DNA of 64,000 nucleotides from Halobacillus kuroshimensis DSM 18393 (GTDB lineage: Bacteria; Bacillota; Bacilli; Bacillales; Halobacillaceae): positions 23,511-87,510 of the forward strand of contig NZ_AUDY01000003.1 in NCBI RefSeq assembly GCF_000425705.1, given 5' to 3'. The notes under the pieces are model-generated. The model did no database searches, had not been told where the DNA came from, and saw only the letters and a program-made list of their open reading frames with translations. Below are positions 53,749 through 63,387 of this stretch, piece by piece. The number at the start of each line of letters is the position of its first letter. Positions within the stretch are counted from its first letter, which is position 1. The translations under genes and the position numbers were made by a program.

Positions 53749-54897
53749 ATGAAATTCGAAGAAAGGTTTGACTGGCAGCTGTTCTTTATTATCTGCTGTT
53801 TTATTGCGATCAGCTCCGTCGCCTTGTTCAGCGCTCAGCAAAGTACGCAGTACAATGAGAATTTCGTACTCAAACAGCTGGTCTGGTACGGGGTCGGCGG
53901 AGTCGTTATTGGGTTTATGATGATCGTGGATCCCGAAGATTTTAAAAAGATCAGCTGGTACTTATATGGTTTCGGTCTTGTTTTACTTATTGCCTTGATC
54001 CTGGCACCATCATCCATCGCTCCTGTCATTAAAGGACAGAAAAGCTGGTTCACCCTGCCAGGTTTGTCTCTGCAGCCTGCAGAGCTTGTTAAAATTTTTA
54101 CGATACTCGTTCTCGGAAGAATTGCCGTTAATCATAACAGCAAAAGCGTCTCGACGCTGAAGTCAGACTTTCTGCTCCTTCTTAAGTTGGGAGCCGCTGC
54201 AGGCGTCCCATTCCTTTTAGTCATGCAGCAGCCTGACTTAGGGACAGGCCTCGTCTTTCTAGCCATACTTGCAGGTTTTATCCTGGTTTCCGGAATCCAA
54301 TGGAAAATCATCCTGCCGATATTCGCTGTGATTTCAGCACTTGGGACAAGCCTGATCTGGCTGGCGATCCAAGCTCCACAAATTCTGGATAAATACCTCG
54401 GGGTAAAGGAATATCAGCTGGGACGGATCTATTCCTGGTTCCAGCCGACCAAATATGAAGATTCCTCAGGCTATCAGCTCGTCAAAGCCATGCGGGCGAT
54501 AGGATCGGGGCAGCTGTATGGAAAAGGCTTCGGAGAAAGGGAAGTGTATCTGCCTGAAGCTCAAACGGACTTTATTTTCAGTATCATCGCTGAAGAATAT
54601 GGATTTCTCGGCTCGTGTGTCGTCATTATCCTGTTTTTCTTCCTGATCTACCGCTTTACGACGATCGCATTTAAAGCGAACAGTCATTACAGCTCCTATG
54701 TCATGGTGGGGATCATCAGTATGATCGCCTTCCACGTCTTCCAAAACATCGGTATGTCTGTGCAGCTTCTTCCTATTACAGGGATTCCACTGCCATTCAT
54801 CAGTTACGGGGGGAGTGCCCTCTTAGGAAACCTGATGGCTCTCGGCATCGCTTTCTCGATATCGTACCATCATAAAACCTATATGTTCGGAGAATAA
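53749..54897 (+). CDS. rodA: RodA-type SEDS peptidoglycan glycosyltransferase
   Basis: A 382-residue SEDS membrane protein (ten helices) that polymerises glycan strands with a class B PBP for cell elongation. Family motifs: KGQKSWFTLPGLSLQPAEL, QQPDLGTG (catalytic-site Asp), EAQTDFIFSIIAEEYGFLG and PLPFISYGGSALLGN. RodA rather than FtsW is judged from length and from the single-gene setting. ATG 53749. Monocistronic, with a promoter and a shared terminator. Confidence 0.88.
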   Translation: MKFEERFDWQLFFIICCFIAISSVALFSAQQSTQYNENFVLKQLVWYGVGGVVIGFMMIVDPEDFKKISWYLYGFGLVLLIALILAPSSIAPVIKGQKSWFTLPGLSLQPAELVKIFTILVLGRIAVNHNSKSVSTLKSDFLLLLKLGAAAGVPFLLVMQQPDLGTGLVFLAILAGFILVSGIQWKIILPIFAVISALGTSLIWLAIQAPQILDKYLGVKEYQLGRIYSWFQPTKYEDSSGYQLVKAMRAIGSGQLYGKGFGEREVYLPEAQTDFIFSIIAEEYGFLGSCVVIILFFFLIYRFTTIAFKANSHYSSYVMVGIISMIAFHVFQNIGMSVQLLPITGIPLPFISYGGSALLGNLMALGIAFSISYHHKTYMFGE

Positions 54898-54935
54898 AAA
54901 AAGCTTCAGAGGATCAATTCCTCTGAAGCTTTTTT
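54893..54935. terminator. Bidirectional terminator between rodA and glmS
   Basis: AAAAAAGCTTCAGAGGA pairs with TCCTCTGAAGCTTTTTT between convergent genes. Confidence 0.94.
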
Positions 54936-54939
54936 AGTC

Positions 54940-56742
54940 TTATTCGACAGTTACACTTTTCGCAAGGTTACGTGGTTTGTCTACGTCACAGTCACGGTGA
55001 AGCGCTGCGTAATAGGAAATCAACTGAAGCGGTACAACAGATACAAGCGGTGTCAGGATCTCATGAACGTGAGGAATGACAAATGCATCGCCTTCCTTAT
55101 CCAGACCTTTCATGCTGATGATCATGCTGTTGGCTCCACGTGCTTCCACTTCCTGTACGTTTCCGCGGATGGAGTAGTTGACGTTTTCCTGTGTCGCAAG
55201 TGCTACAACCGGCGTGCCTTCTTCAATCAGAGCGATGGTTCCGTGCTTAAGCTCTCCACCAGCGAATCCTTCCGCCTGGATGTAGGAGATCTCCTTCAGC
55301 TTCAGTGATCCTTCAAGCCCGACATAAAAGTCGATTCCACGACCGATGAAGAAGCAGTTGCGTGTCACCGGCAGATATTCACGGGCGAGGTCTTCAAGCT
55401 CTTCTTTTTGATCCGTCAAGGCTTCCATAGCATTCGCTACAATTCCAAGCTCCTGCATCGGGTCAAAATCAAGCTCGATTCCTTTAGCGCGGGCTGTATC
55501 CACAGCCAGAATCGCAAGTACAGCCATCTGGGCTGTATAAGCTTTTGTAGACGCTACTGCAATTTCAGGACCCGCATGCAGATGCAGTGTATAATCCGCC
55601 TCACGGGAGAGGGTGGATCCTGGAACATTGGTAATCGTCAGGGCCGGGTGGCCAAGTTCTTTCGTCTGAACAAGAACGGAACGGCTGTCTGCTGTTTCCC
55701 CACTTTGGGAGATGTATACAAACAACGGCTTCTCGGATAGAAGCGGCATGTTATAGGAAAATTCACTTGCCACGTGGACTTCAACTGGAATATTCGCCAG
55801 TTTTTCGATGAACTGTTTCCCAAGAAGACCGGCATGATAGCTTGTTCCCGCAGCAATGATGTAAATACGGTCGCATTCCTTCATCGCATTGCGGATGTCA
55901 GCATCCAATTTAATGTCGTCGTTCTCATCCTGGTACTCCTGAATGATTTTACGGATAACGAAAGGCTGCTCATCAATCTCCTTCAGCATGAAGTGAGGAT
56001 AGGTGCCTTTTTCGATATCTGTCGCGTCGATTTCAGCTGTGAACGGCTCACGAGTGACTACGTCACCTTCAGGAGAAAGAATTTCAACACCGTCACGGCG
56101 GACGATCACTGTTTCTTTATCCATCAGCTCAAGGAACTGATCCGTTACGTGAAGCGCCGCCATAGAGTCACTCGCTACAACGTTGAAATCATCACCAAGA
56201 CCTACAAGAAGCGGGCTCTTATTTTTTGCTACATAAATCGTGTCTTTATTCTCACGATCAATGAGAGCAATCGCATAGGAACCTGTCAGAAGCTTCACGG
56301 CTTTACGGAAGGCAGCCGCTACATCGTTCATTTCATTGTGCAGGACTTCAATCAGCTGGACGATGATCTCTGTATCTGTTTCACTCTTCAGTTCAACGCC
56401 TGCCAGGTATTCGTCACGCACATCCACATAATTTTCGATAACACCGTTATGAACGAGCGTAAAACGGCCGGAAGTACTCTGGTGCGGGTGAGCGTTCTCT
56501 TCACTTGGAGCTCCGTGAGTGGCCCAGCGTGTATGACCGATACCGTGAGTGGATGCTACGTTTTCGTCTACAGCACCGCGCAGCGCTGCAATACGGCCTT
56601 TGACTTTCGTTACTTCCACGCCGTTTTCGTTCAAGGTAGCAATTCCGGCAGAGTCATATCCGCGGTACTCAAGCTTTTCCAATCCGTTCAGCAAAATTTC
56701 CTTTGTATCCTGTTGTCCAATATATCCTACAATTCCACACAT
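54940..56742 (-). CDS. glmS: Glutamine-fructose-6-phosphate aminotransferase
   Basis: Makes glucosamine-6-phosphate, the first step to UDP-GlcNAc. 600 residues: glutaminase domain with nucleophile Cys2 (MCGIVGY) and GHTRWATHG, then two SIS isomerase domains ([18 protein letters not shown]), C-terminal KSVTVE. TTAAGGAGG precedes the ATG. A glmS ribozyme lies in the leader and cuts the mRNA when product is plentiful. It follows cdaA-cdaR-glmM on the same strand but also has its own promoter. Confidence 0.98.
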   Translation of the reverse strand: MCGIVGYIGQQDTKEILLNGLEKLEYRGYDSAGIATLNENGVEVTKVKGRIAALRGAVDENVASTHGIGHTRWATHGAPSEENAHPHQSTSGRFTLVHNGVIENYVDVRDEYLAGVELKSETDTEIIVQLIEVLHNEMNDVAAAFRKAVKLLTGSYAIALIDRENKDTIYVAKNKSPLLVGLGDDFNVVASDSMAALHVTDQFLELMDKETVIVRRDGVEILSPEGDVVTREPFTAEIDATDIEKGTYPHFMLKEIDEQPFVIRKIIQEYQDENDDIKLDADIRNAMKECDRIYIIAAGTSYHAGLLGKQFIEKLANIPVEVHVASEFSYNMPLLSEKPLFVYISQSGETADSRSVLVQTKELGHPALTITNVPGSTLSREADYTLHLHAGPEIAVASTKAYTAQMAVLAILAVDTARAKGIELDFDPMQELGIVANAMEALTDQKEELEDLAREYLPVTRNCFFIGRGIDFYVGLEGSLKLKEISYIQAEGFAGGELKHGTIALIEEGTPVVALATQENVNYSIRGNVQEVEARGANSMIISMKGLDKEGDAFVIPHVHEILTPLVSVVPLQLISYYAALHRDCDVDKPRNLAKSVTVE

Positions 56743-56766
56743 TATTGTTGTCCTCCTTAAATTAAC

Positions 56767-56812
56767 GAGAAGGGCAACGAATATAAGCTCGGGGCTTTTC
56801 GCTGCCCCTCTC
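56767..56812 (-). promoter_or_regulatory. Stem-loop between the glmS ribozyme and the start codon
   Basis: 15-base arms (56767-56781 and 56798-56812) pair on the minus strand with two G-U pairs and no mismatch. No U-run follows, so it is not a terminator; it may shape the 3' part of the cleaved mRNA. Confidence 0.55.
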
Positions 56813-56844
56813 CCTCAACTATCTATATCTTCTGCACTTTATCC

Positions 56845-56992
56845 AGCCGTATTGTTCGAAAAGTCGCCTTTCCGTTTTACAGCTGAACCTGCGGCTGAAG
56901 TGTCACAGCCGGGAGGCATCCGCCGAATGCTCGATGAACCTCCACCTCGTCAACTGCGCATAGTAACGTTCCATCTGCACAGTCCTGGCGCT
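56845..56992 (-). ncRNA. glmS ribozyme
   Basis: Minus strand starts AGCGCCAGGACT (cleavage before the G at about 56991), then GACGAGGTGGAGGTT, ATCGA, TCGGCGGATGCCTCCCGGCTG and GTGACA, the conserved core of the GlcN6P-activated ribozyme. The 3' end near 56845 (GTAAAACGGAAAGG) is approximate. It lies about 100 nt before glmS. Confidence 0.96.
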
Positions 56993-57110
56993 TTTAATGA
57001 TTGATGACCTCTATCCTCCCTATCTGTTTCAAAATAAAGCCTCTCTCATCTGTTACCCTTAGCTTTTCCCTATTAAAAGGATTTCGACAGATTTTTCAAG
57101 CACAAGTCAT

Positions 57111-57140
57111 ATTTTACCTGAGCCTTGTGAAAAAGGTCAA
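57111..57140 (-). promoter_or_regulatory. SigA promoter of glmS
   Basis: Minus strand TTGACC (57135-57140), 18-bp spacer, TAAAAT (57111-57116). Gives a leader of about 110 nt before the ribozyme. Confidence 0.75.
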
Positions 57141-57188
57141 TAAAAATAAGAGGCGTTAATGAATTGTAAGGACCTTGTAATAGAATAT

Positions 57189-57220
57189 GCGCAGCTCTCC
57201 TTTCATGTGAAGAGCTGCGC
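57189..57220 (-). terminator. Hairpin after glmM (weak terminator)
   Basis: GCGCAGCTCT (57189-57198) pairs with AGAGCTGCGC (57211-57220). The following minus-strand tail ATATTCTATT is only moderately U-rich, so read-through into glmS is likely. Confidence 0.55.
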
Positions 57221-57229
57221 GTCCATGCT

Positions 57230-58576
57230 TTATTCCATACCCAATTCTTCTTCAACGACTGCAACGACTTTGTTACAGTAAGTTTCACATTGCTCTTCTG
57301 TCGGAGCTTCCACCATGATCCGCACAAGTGGTTCTGTTCCGGAAGGGCGGACAAGGACACGGCCGCTGTCTCCCATTTCCTCTTCCACTGCCTGGATGGC
57401 TTCCTGAATACGTGGGTGGGTCTGTACACGGTTTTTATCAATGACTTTTACATTTTTCAAAACCTGTGGGAACTTCTCCATCTCCGCAGCAAGCTCTGAG
57501 AGAGGCTTTCCTGTCTCTTTAACGACGTTTACAAGCTGCAGGGCGGAAAGCATTCCGTCCCCTGTCGTGTTATGTTCAAGGAAGATGATGTGTCCGGATT
57601 GCTCTCCTCCGAGGTTGTAGCCGCCACGGCGCATTTCTTCCATCACATAGCGGTCGCCGACAGCAGTTTTATCACTCTTAATGCCGTTGGCTTCGACAGC
57701 TTTATAAAATCCAAGGTTACTCATGACAGTGGATACGACTGTAGAATGGTTAAGGAGACCTTTCTCATTCATATATTTGGCACAGATGAACATGATACGG
57801 TCGCCGTCTACAATGTTTCCTTTCTCATCGACAGCAATTAAACGGTCCCCATCGCCGTCAAAAGCGAGTCCGATATCCGCTTTTTTCTCTTTAACAAGAG
57901 CCTGAAGAGCTTCCGGATGCGTGGACCCGAACCCAGCATTAATATTCAGGCCGTCCGGAGACGAGCCGATAGAGGAAATATCCGCTTCCAGATCAGCAAA
58001 CAGATGAGAAGCCAGTGAAGACGTCGCCCCGTGTGCACAATCAAGCGCAATATGAAGGCCGTCAAAATCATAATCCACGGTCTGCTTCAAGTGCTGCAGG
58101 TATTTCTGGCAGCCTTCAAAATAATCATTGATCTGACCAAGGTCCGCACCGGATGGGCGTGGAAGATCGTCTTGTTCTGCATCAATCAGTGCTTCGATTT
58201 CCGCTTCCTGGTCGTCTGTCAGCTTAAAGCCGTCCGGACCGAAGAATTTGATACCGTTGTCTTCCACTGGATTGTGGGAAGCAGAAATCATAATGCCAGC
58301 CTCTGCCTGAAGCGCTTTGGTCAAAAAGGCCACCCCTGGTGTGGAAATGACGCCGAGACGCATCACTTCCGCTCCAATAGAGAGAAGACCCGCAGCAAGT
58401 GCCCCTTCCAGCATTTCGCCGGAAATACGAGTATCACGGCCGATTAAAACCTTCGGACGTTCCACCCCTTTGGTTACAACATAACCGCCGTAACGTCCTA
58501 GTTTAAAAGCCAGTTCTGGTGTTAATTCTTTGTTGGCGATCCCACGAACGCCGTCTGTTCCGAAATATTTACCCAT
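57230..58576 (-). CDS. glmM: Phosphoglucosamine mutase
   Basis: Converts glucosamine-6-phosphate to glucosamine-1-phosphate. 448 residues, the normal length. Active-site phosphoserine loop ISASHNP, metal loop FDGDGDR and phosphate-binding [10 protein letters not shown] are present. The start at 58576 is the ATG of [13 protein letters not shown] lies 10 bases upstream. Third gene of the cdaA-cdaR-glmM group; GlmM is known in bacilli to bind and inhibit CdaA, linking wall precursors and c-di-AMP. Confidence 0.98.
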   Translation of the reverse strand: MGKYFGTDGVRGIANKELTPELAFKLGRYGGYVVTKGVERPKVLIGRDTRISGEMLEGALAAGLLSIGAEVMRLGVISTPGVAFLTKALQAEAGIMISASHNPVEDNGIKFFGPDGFKLTDDQEAEIEALIDAEQDDLPRPSGADLGQINDYFEGCQKYLQHLKQTVDYDFDGLHIALDCAHGATSSLASHLFADLEADISSIGSSPDGLNINAGFGSTHPEALQALVKEKKADIGLAFDGDGDRLIAVDEKGNIVDGDRIMFICAKYMNEKGLLNHSTVVSTVMSNLGFYKAVEANGIKSDKTAVGDRYVMEEMRRGGYNLGGEQSGHIIFLEHNTTGDGMLSALQLVNVVKETGKPLSELAAEMEKFPQVLKNVKVIDKNRVQTHPRIQEAIQAVEEEMGDSGRVLVRPSGTEPLVRIMVEAPTEEQCETYCNKVVAVVEEELGME

Positions 58577-58633
58577 TTTCAACGAACCTCTCTTTCTGTC
58601 CTATGCATATCAATTAAGTATAATTATTCTGAT

Positions 58634-59605
58634 TTACTCTCCCTGCTGATCGTCAAGGACGTCAATGGTGACTTCAATCGTTTCCGGTGATACAGCTGTC
58701 GTGCCGTCCGGAAGGGGTACCTCAACGTCAATCACCTGATCTTCGGTCACTTCTGTGACATCCACTGGAATTTCAACAGGTTCTTCAATACCGGCCAGGA
58801 CCTCTTCAGGACCCTGGTACGTTACATTTTCTACTTCCGTTGTTACTTCTTCAATCAGAACCCCTTCCTGAGTACCGCCGCTTGCTTCCGGCGTCACAGG
58901 GACCTCTTTCGTTCGTTTGGATACAGGGACGCTTACATCAACAGCCGCAGGCTCTACAAGAACGTTCAGTTCATTGCCCTGATTGTCATAAACCTTTACA
59001 GGAGCTTCTTGCTGCTCAACGGTACCTTCAGCGGCGCCTACATCAACGATGGCTCTTACAGAAGCTACACGTTCAACGACCGATGCCGCGCCTGTGATCT
59101 CCACCTGAGCCGGAGAGACTTTCGGTGTTCCAAGCTCAAGGCTGGTGTCCAGATTGTTCTCATTTGCATAATCGATGCTTACATCATAATTTTCGGTCGT
59201 CTTTTCTTCAATTTCCACTTCAATAATTTTCGGTTCAAGGGAAACAGCAAGCTGGCTGCTGATTCCTGAATGCTGGAGGGATACCTCATGGGTCCCAGGT
59301 CCAAGGTCATTCAAATCTACAAAAACGTTGAAGTTCTTCTGACGTGAAACGGGGGCTACAGCTCCCGCTGGACCCTCGACTGTCACGGTCACATCCTGCG
59401 GAATCCCGCTGACCACATATTCTTCACTGTCAAAGCGGATTTCAAGTGGAATGTTTTCCATCGTTTCAGATTCTGACGATGTCTCATTGAAAAACAGCGA
59501 GTCAGAATCCATGTTGTTATCGACATTGACCGTCACCCAGAGCAGACCGGCTAAAAGAAGTGAGATAATCCGGATAAACCATACACTTTTAAACCAATTA
59601 TCCAT
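58634..59605 (-). CDS. cdaR: CdaR, YbbR-domain regulator of CdaA
   Basis: A 323-residue membrane-anchored protein: short cytoplasmic N-terminus, one helix about 9-27 (FIRIISLLLAGLLWVTV), then about four YbbR repeats outside the cell, very acidic with many Glu and Val. It modulates the diadenylate cyclase encoded upstream. The start at 59605 follows GGAGGGGG; its first bases overlap the end of cdaA by 8 bp. Confidence 0.94.
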   Translation of the reverse strand: MDNWFKSVWFIRIISLLLAGLLWVTVNVDNNMDSDSLFFNETSSESETMENIPLEIRFDSEEYVVSGIPQDVTVTVEGPAGAVAPVSRQKNFNVFVDLNDLGPGTHEVSLQHSGISSQLAVSLEPKIIEVEIEEKTTENYDVSIDYANENNLDTSLELGTPKVSPAQVEITGAASVVERVASVRAIVDVGAAEGTVEQQEAPVKVYDNQGNELNVLVEPAAVDVSVPVSKRTKEVPVTPEASGGTQEGVLIEEVTTEVENVTYQGPEEVLAGIEEPVEIPVDVTEVTEDQVIDVEVPLPDGTTAVSPETIEVTIDVLDDQQGE

Positions 59606-60410
59606 TCTTTTTCCCCCTCCAGTTCCAGCTTTTAACGGCAGGAGCGGAGTAATCAAGCTCTGTACGCAGCATTTCCTCAAGCTTCACCTGATCGAGCTCG
59701 CGGTGCAGCTCACCATTTTTCGTACAGGAAATCGCTCCGGTCTCCTCAGATACGACAATTGTCAGCGCATCTGTCACTTCACTGATTCCCATCGCCGCCC
59801 GGTGCCGTGTTCCAAGTTCCTTCGAGATAAAAGGACTTTCCGACAACGGAAGATAACAGGCAGCAGCTACGATTTCATCATTCTTAAGTATGACGGCTCC
59901 ATCATGAAGCGGTGTATTCGGTATGAATATGTTGGTGAGCAGTTCACTCGATAAATGTCCATTGACCCGGATCCCCGTCTCCACGTAGTCTCCCATGCCC
60001 GTATCGCGCTCAATCGTAATCAAGGCTCCGATTCTGCGCTTAGCCATATAGTTGCAGGATTTAATGATCGCCTGCAGTGTTTTTTCCGTATCTTCTTCCT
60101 CTGACGAATTCCTGCTGAAAAAACTTCCCCGCCCGAGCTGTTCAAGAGCCCTTCTCAGCTCCGGCTGGAATAGGATGATAATAGCAAGGAAACCCCAGGT
60201 GATGGCCTGTGACATGAGCCATCGCAGTGTGGTTAGTCCAAATAAATTACTCAGCAGCCATATCCCCAGGATAATGAAGATTCCTTTTAGAAGCTGGACC
60301 GCCTTCGTCCCTTGGATCAGCATGATTAATTTATATACAACAAACCAGACAAGGGCGATATCCACAGTTATCAGCAGGTAATCTAAAACATCCAGTCCCC
60401 CATCAAGCAT
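59598..60410 (-). CDS. cdaA: Diadenylate cyclase CdaA
   Basis: Makes c-di-AMP, which controls potassium and osmolyte uptake and wall homeostasis. 270 residues: three N-terminal helices (about 10-95) and the DAC domain with HDGAVI and TRHRAAMG catalytic motifs. The start at 60410 follows AAGGAA by 8 bases. A minus-strand TATAAT box lies at 60460-60465 upstream, after the rsiW terminator. First gene of cdaA-cdaR-glmM. Confidence 0.97.
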   Translation of the reverse strand: MLDGGLDVLDYLLITVDIALVWFVVYKLIMLIQGTKAVQLLKGIFIILGIWLLSNLFGLTTLRWLMSQAITWGFLAIIILFQPELRRALEQLGRGSFFSRNSSEEEDTEKTLQAIIKSCNYMAKRRIGALITIERDTGMGDYVETGIRVNGHLSSELLTNIFIPNTPLHDGAVILKNDEIVAAACYLPLSESPFISKELGTRHRAAMGISEVTDALTIVVSEETGAISCTKNGELHRELDQVKLEEMLRTELDYSAPAVKSWNWRGKKNG

Positions 60411-60518
60411 GCCTACACTTCCTTTTAAATAAAATAAATCTGAAAAATTCACATTTACCATTATATCACATAAGCTTTTTTGAATATATCAGAACCTGTC
60501 CTGATCTTATCATACCCA

Positions 60519-60556
60519 AAAAAAAGACAGAATGACCTATATCATCCTGCCTTTAG
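60519..60556 (-). terminator. Terminator after rsiW
   Basis: Minus strand AAAGGCAGGATGA pairs with GTCATTCTGTCTTT, followed by TTTTT. It separates sigW-rsiW from cdaA. Confidence 0.85.
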
Positions 60557-61215
60557 TCTTCCTGTTCGGATCCGAAGGAGAAAATATCTGACACGGTTTG
60601 TTTCGTATGATACCAAACCCATTCATAAATCTGGTTCACTTCGGTCAATTCCCCTGAGTAGGCTCTGAGATCAGAACGGTTCAGTTCCCCTGATCCCGGC
60701 TCCCCGGCTGTTCCTTCCAGAATGTCCCCGTTAATGATGGTCACATTTCCATCGACAGCCCCGTCAATCCGCAGGTCCCCGTTTCGAACGACAAGGTCCC
60801 CCTTAACCGTGACACCATCCGGTACAATCACCGTGTGCTCTCTGATTTCAAGGTTTTCCTGTTTGGATACCGTCACCTGCTGATCCTGATTCCATGCTGT
60901 GAAAATGCCACTGAACATGAGAATAAAGAATACAGCAGCGGCGGTCAGAATCGGGTGCTGCTGCAGCCGGCGTATATAATTTCTCCGTTTTTTCTGCTTT
61001 GGGAGACTGTTCATCACATTTGCTGTAAACCGAGGCGGTGCAGAAACTGGAGATGTATTGGTAATCAGCGTAGTCGTCCGCTTCAGTTCATGAAAATGGC
61101 TCTGGCAGGACGGACAGCTCTGCAGGTGATCTCTCAGTCGTCGTTCTTCCTCTGTGTTTAATTCGCCGTCTAAATACTTATGCATGAGTGTAATGGCTTC
61201 TTTTCTGCAATTCAT
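60553..61215 (-). CDS. rsiW: Anti-sigma-W factor RsiW
   Basis: A 220-residue single-span membrane protein. The cytoplasmic zinc anti-sigma motif is His30-x3-Cys34-x2-Cys37 (HLQSCPSC) with Cys3. One helix lies about 87-107, followed by an outside domain with bactofilin-like beta repeats (VPDGVTVKGDLVVRNGD). It holds SigW until proteolysis on envelope stress. Encoded 15 bp after sigW. Confidence 0.95.
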   Translation of the reverse strand: MNCRKEAITLMHKYLDGELNTEEERRLRDHLQSCPSCQSHFHELKRTTTLITNTSPVSAPPRFTANVMNSLPKQKKRRNYIRRLQQHPILTAAAVFFILMFSGIFTAWNQDQQVTVSKQENLEIREHTVIVPDGVTVKGDLVVRNGDLRIDGAVDGNVTIINGDILEGTAGEPGSGELNRSDLRAYSGELTEVNQIYEWVWYHTKQTVSDIFSFGSEQED

Positions 61216-61230
61216 TCCCTCTCAACTCCT

Positions 61231-61794
61231 TCATACATGGCGAAGCCGTTTTCTTAGTGCTTCCCTTCCTCTGTGCACCCTTGTCTTCACCGTCCCTACG
61301 GGAATATCAAGGACTTCGGCGATTTCCTGGAGAGCTAGCTCATCCAAATACCGCAGAACAATCACGCTTCGATATTTCGGAGGCAGGGCAAGGATTTCCT
61401 TATGGATGTACGTCTGCAGCTCAAGGCTTTCGACCTCTTCCTCAGGCAGGGCCTGATCTGCAGCCAGCTGAGAGTACATATCCAGTCCATCCGTGCCCTT
61501 CACTTCAGCATCGAGGTGATAGTCCGGCTTCTTCTTCCGGATGCGGTCTATCGATAAGTTGGTAGCTATTCTATAGAGCCATGTTGAGAATTTGCGCCGC
61601 TCATCAAACGTGTGGAGGTTTGTATAGGCCCGGATAAATGCTTCCTGTGCAAGATCTTCAGCTTCGTATGAGTTCCCGATCATCCGCAGACATATATGAT
61701 AGACTTTGTTCTGATAAAAAGAAACAATGTCTTCAAATGCTGCCTGATCTCCCTTTTTCACTTGTTTTATTTTCTGTTTTATCATGGTTTCCAT
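61231..61794 (-). CDS. sigW: ECF sigma factor SigW
   Basis: A 187-residue ECF sigma factor for envelope stress and antimicrobial peptide response. Region 2: YHICLRMIGNSYEAEDLAQEAFIRAY and FSTWLYRIATNLSIDRIRKKK; region 4: LPPKYRSVIVLRYLDELALQEIAEVL and VGTVKTRVHRGREALRKRL. GGAGGT precedes the ATG. A SigW-type promoter upstream shows autoregulation. Confidence 0.97.
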   Translation of the reverse strand: METMIKQKIKQVKKGDQAAFEDIVSFYQNKVYHICLRMIGNSYEAEDLAQEAFIRAYTNLHTFDERRKFSTWLYRIATNLSIDRIRKKKPDYHLDAEVKGTDGLDMYSQLAADQALPEEEVESLELQTYIHKEILALPPKYRSVIVLRYLDELALQEIAEVLDIPVGTVKTRVHRGREALRKRLRHV

Positions 61795-61831
61795 TTGTTA
61801 TACCTCCGCTATATGTGCGGTCGATATCCTT

Positions 61832-61858
61832 TACGGATGACCTCGCCTCAAAGTTTCA
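61832..61858 (-). promoter_or_regulatory. SigW autoregulatory promoter
   Basis: Minus strand TGAAAC (61853-61858), 17-bp spacer, CGTA (61832-61835), the SigW consensus. Confidence 0.9.
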
Positions 61859-61968
61859 AAAAAATATATAAAAAAATATATATCTTTTTCCTAAATATAA
61901 GTTTAACTTTTTTTAGTATCGGATATAAAGCTGTAAATGTAAAAAATTTCTTAGGAGGACTACAAAAC

Positions 61969-62163
61969 ATGACGCGAGTGACTTCGTTGACAGAAGAAAT
62001 CGAAGCTTGTCGTTTGGAAATGAGCCGTTTAGCCCGCCTCCATCACTTAACATCCCCCGAAGTTGTCAAGGTGAGCGTTAAGCTGGATCAGCTTCTTAAT
62101 GAATATGATGAAGTGCAACATAAAAAACAGCAACCTGCCTTAAGTAAAGCAGGTTACTGTTAA
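61969..62163 (+). CDS. Spo0E-like aspartyl-phosphate phosphatase
   Basis: A 64-residue two-helix protein. It shows the Spo0E family layout, with a helix rich in Leu/Arg, a loop and the signature SxxLD (SVKLDQLL, family SQELD). Such proteins dephosphorylate Spo0A-P and delay sporulation. AGGAGG precedes the ATG at 61969. The gene is divergent from sigW and convergent with rocF, 9 bp apart. Confidence 0.9.
   Translation: MTRVTSLTEEIEACRLEMSRLARLHHLTSPEVVKVSVKLDQLLNEYDEVQHKKQQPALSKAGYC
62119..62160 (-). terminator. rocF terminator inside the Spo0E-like gene
   Basis: Minus strand CAGTAACCTGC pairs with GCAGGTTGCTG (one G-T pair) around TTTACTTAAG, followed by TTTTTTATG. The hairpin lies within the last codons of the convergent gene. 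Confidence 0.8.
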
Positions 62164-62172
62164 TGATCGAAC

Positions 62173-63075
62173 TTATTTCAGCGTTTCTCCAAATAAAGAA
62201 CCCATCAAACCGACCGCTACGCCGGCGGTTTTATTTTTTTCATCGAGGATAGGATTGACTTCTACAAATTCTGCGGAGGTAATCATTTCCGATTGATGAA
62301 GCATCTCCATAGCCAGATGACTTTCCCGATAACTCAGGCCGCCCATAACAGGTGTGCCGACACCCGGCGCATCATTAGGGTCCAGACCGTCCAGATCAAG
62401 GCTGAGGTGCACGCCGTCTGTCCTGTCCTTCAAATAGTCCACGGTTTCTTCAATGACTTTAGTCATTCCCATACGATCCACTTCATGCATCGTATAGACT
62501 TTGATCCCCTGCTCTTTAATCAGTACCTTCTCCCCTTCATCCAGAGAGCGGGCACCGATGATGACGATGTTCTCAGGCTTAATCTTAGGAGAATAGCCAT
62601 GAATGCCCGTAAGCTTTTCATGTCCGATCCCCAGACTTGCTGCCAGCGGCATTCCATGAATATTTCCGGACGGTGAACTGTCCGCTGTATTTAAATCCCC
62701 GTGAGCGTCATACCAGATCACTCCGAGATTATTGTAGTGTTTTGCGACTCCTGCAAGAGTTCCCATAGCAATACTGTGATCTCCTCCTAATACAAGAGGG
62801 AAACGGTTGTTTTCGATGACCTGATCGACCGCTTGAGCCAGTCTGCTCGTTCCTTCAGCTATTTCGTGAAGGTTCCTAAGGTTATCATGCTTTACATCCG
62901 TCTGATGCTTCGGACGAGGAATCTCAATGTCTCCTAGATCTTCAATGGTATAACTCAACTGCTCTAGACGTTCAACCATCCCTGCATACCGGATAGCACT
63001 TGGACCCATATCGACTCCTCTGCGCATTTGACCAAGATCCATGGGTACTCCGATTACTGAAAGCTGTTTATTCAT
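62173..63075 (-). CDS. rocF: Arginase
   Basis: Splits arginine into ornithine and urea. 300 residues. Manganese-binding GGDHSI, DAHGDLN and SLDLDGLDP motifs and the GNIHGMP segment are complete. ATG 63075 follows AAAAGGAGG; the frame to 63105 lacks an RBS. A SigA-type promoter is upstream, unlike the SigL-dependent roc operons of B. subtilis. Single gene without rocD or rocE neighbours. Confidence 0.96.
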   Translation of the reverse strand: MNKQLSVIGVPMDLGQMRRGVDMGPSAIRYAGMVERLEQLSYTIEDLGDIEIPRPKHQTDVKHDNLRNLHEIAEGTSRLAQAVDQVIENNRFPLVLGGDHSIAMGTLAGVAKHYNNLGVIWYDAHGDLNTADSSPSGNIHGMPLAASLGIGHEKLTGIHGYSPKIKPENIVIIGARSLDEGEKVLIKEQGIKVYTMHEVDRMGMTKVIEETVDYLKDRTDGVHLSLDLDGLDPNDAPGVGTPVMGGLSYRESHLAMEMLHQSEMITSAEFVEVNPILDEKNKTAGVAVGLMGSLFGETLK

Positions 63076-63103
63076 TAAAGTTCCTCCTTTTAACACTATT
63101 TTC

Positions 63104-63133
63104 ATTGTATCCGTTTTATTAAAGATGACTCAA
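63104..63133 (-). promoter_or_regulatory. SigA-type promoter of rocF
   Basis: Minus strand TTGAGT (63128-63133), 18-bp spacer, TACAAT (63104-63109), about 30 bp before the start codon. Confidence 0.7.
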
Positions 63134-63231
63134 CTGGACATCATTGTGTATATATATACGTTATTTCCTGCCTTATAGTGGTAATCGTGCATGTTTACAA
63201 GCTTCCTGCCAAACCATCGGATGACCAGATA

Positions 63232-63264
63232 TAAAAAAAGCCTGACAAAGTCAATGTCAGGCTT
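63232..63264 (-). terminator. Terminator of the tRNA operon
   Basis: Minus strand AAAGCCTGACA pairs with TGTCAGGCTTT and ends in TTTTTTTATA, just after tRNA-Ala. Confidence 0.92.
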
Positions 63265-63308
63265 TCTATCGTATAAAAGATCATCAGGATCTATTTCGTT
63301 CTATGTAA

Positions 63309-63384
63309 TGGTGGAGCCTAGCGGGATCGAACCGCTGACCTCCTGCGTGCAAAGCAGGCGCTCTCCCAGCTGAGCTAAGGCCCC
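63309..63384 (-). tRNA. tRNA-Ala (TGC)
   Basis: 76 nt with encoded CCA. Anticodon TGC in CTGCTTTGCACGCAGG, acceptor GGGGCCT, T-arm GGTTCGATCC. Last tRNA of the array. Confidence 0.98.
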
Positions 63385-63387
63385 ATA

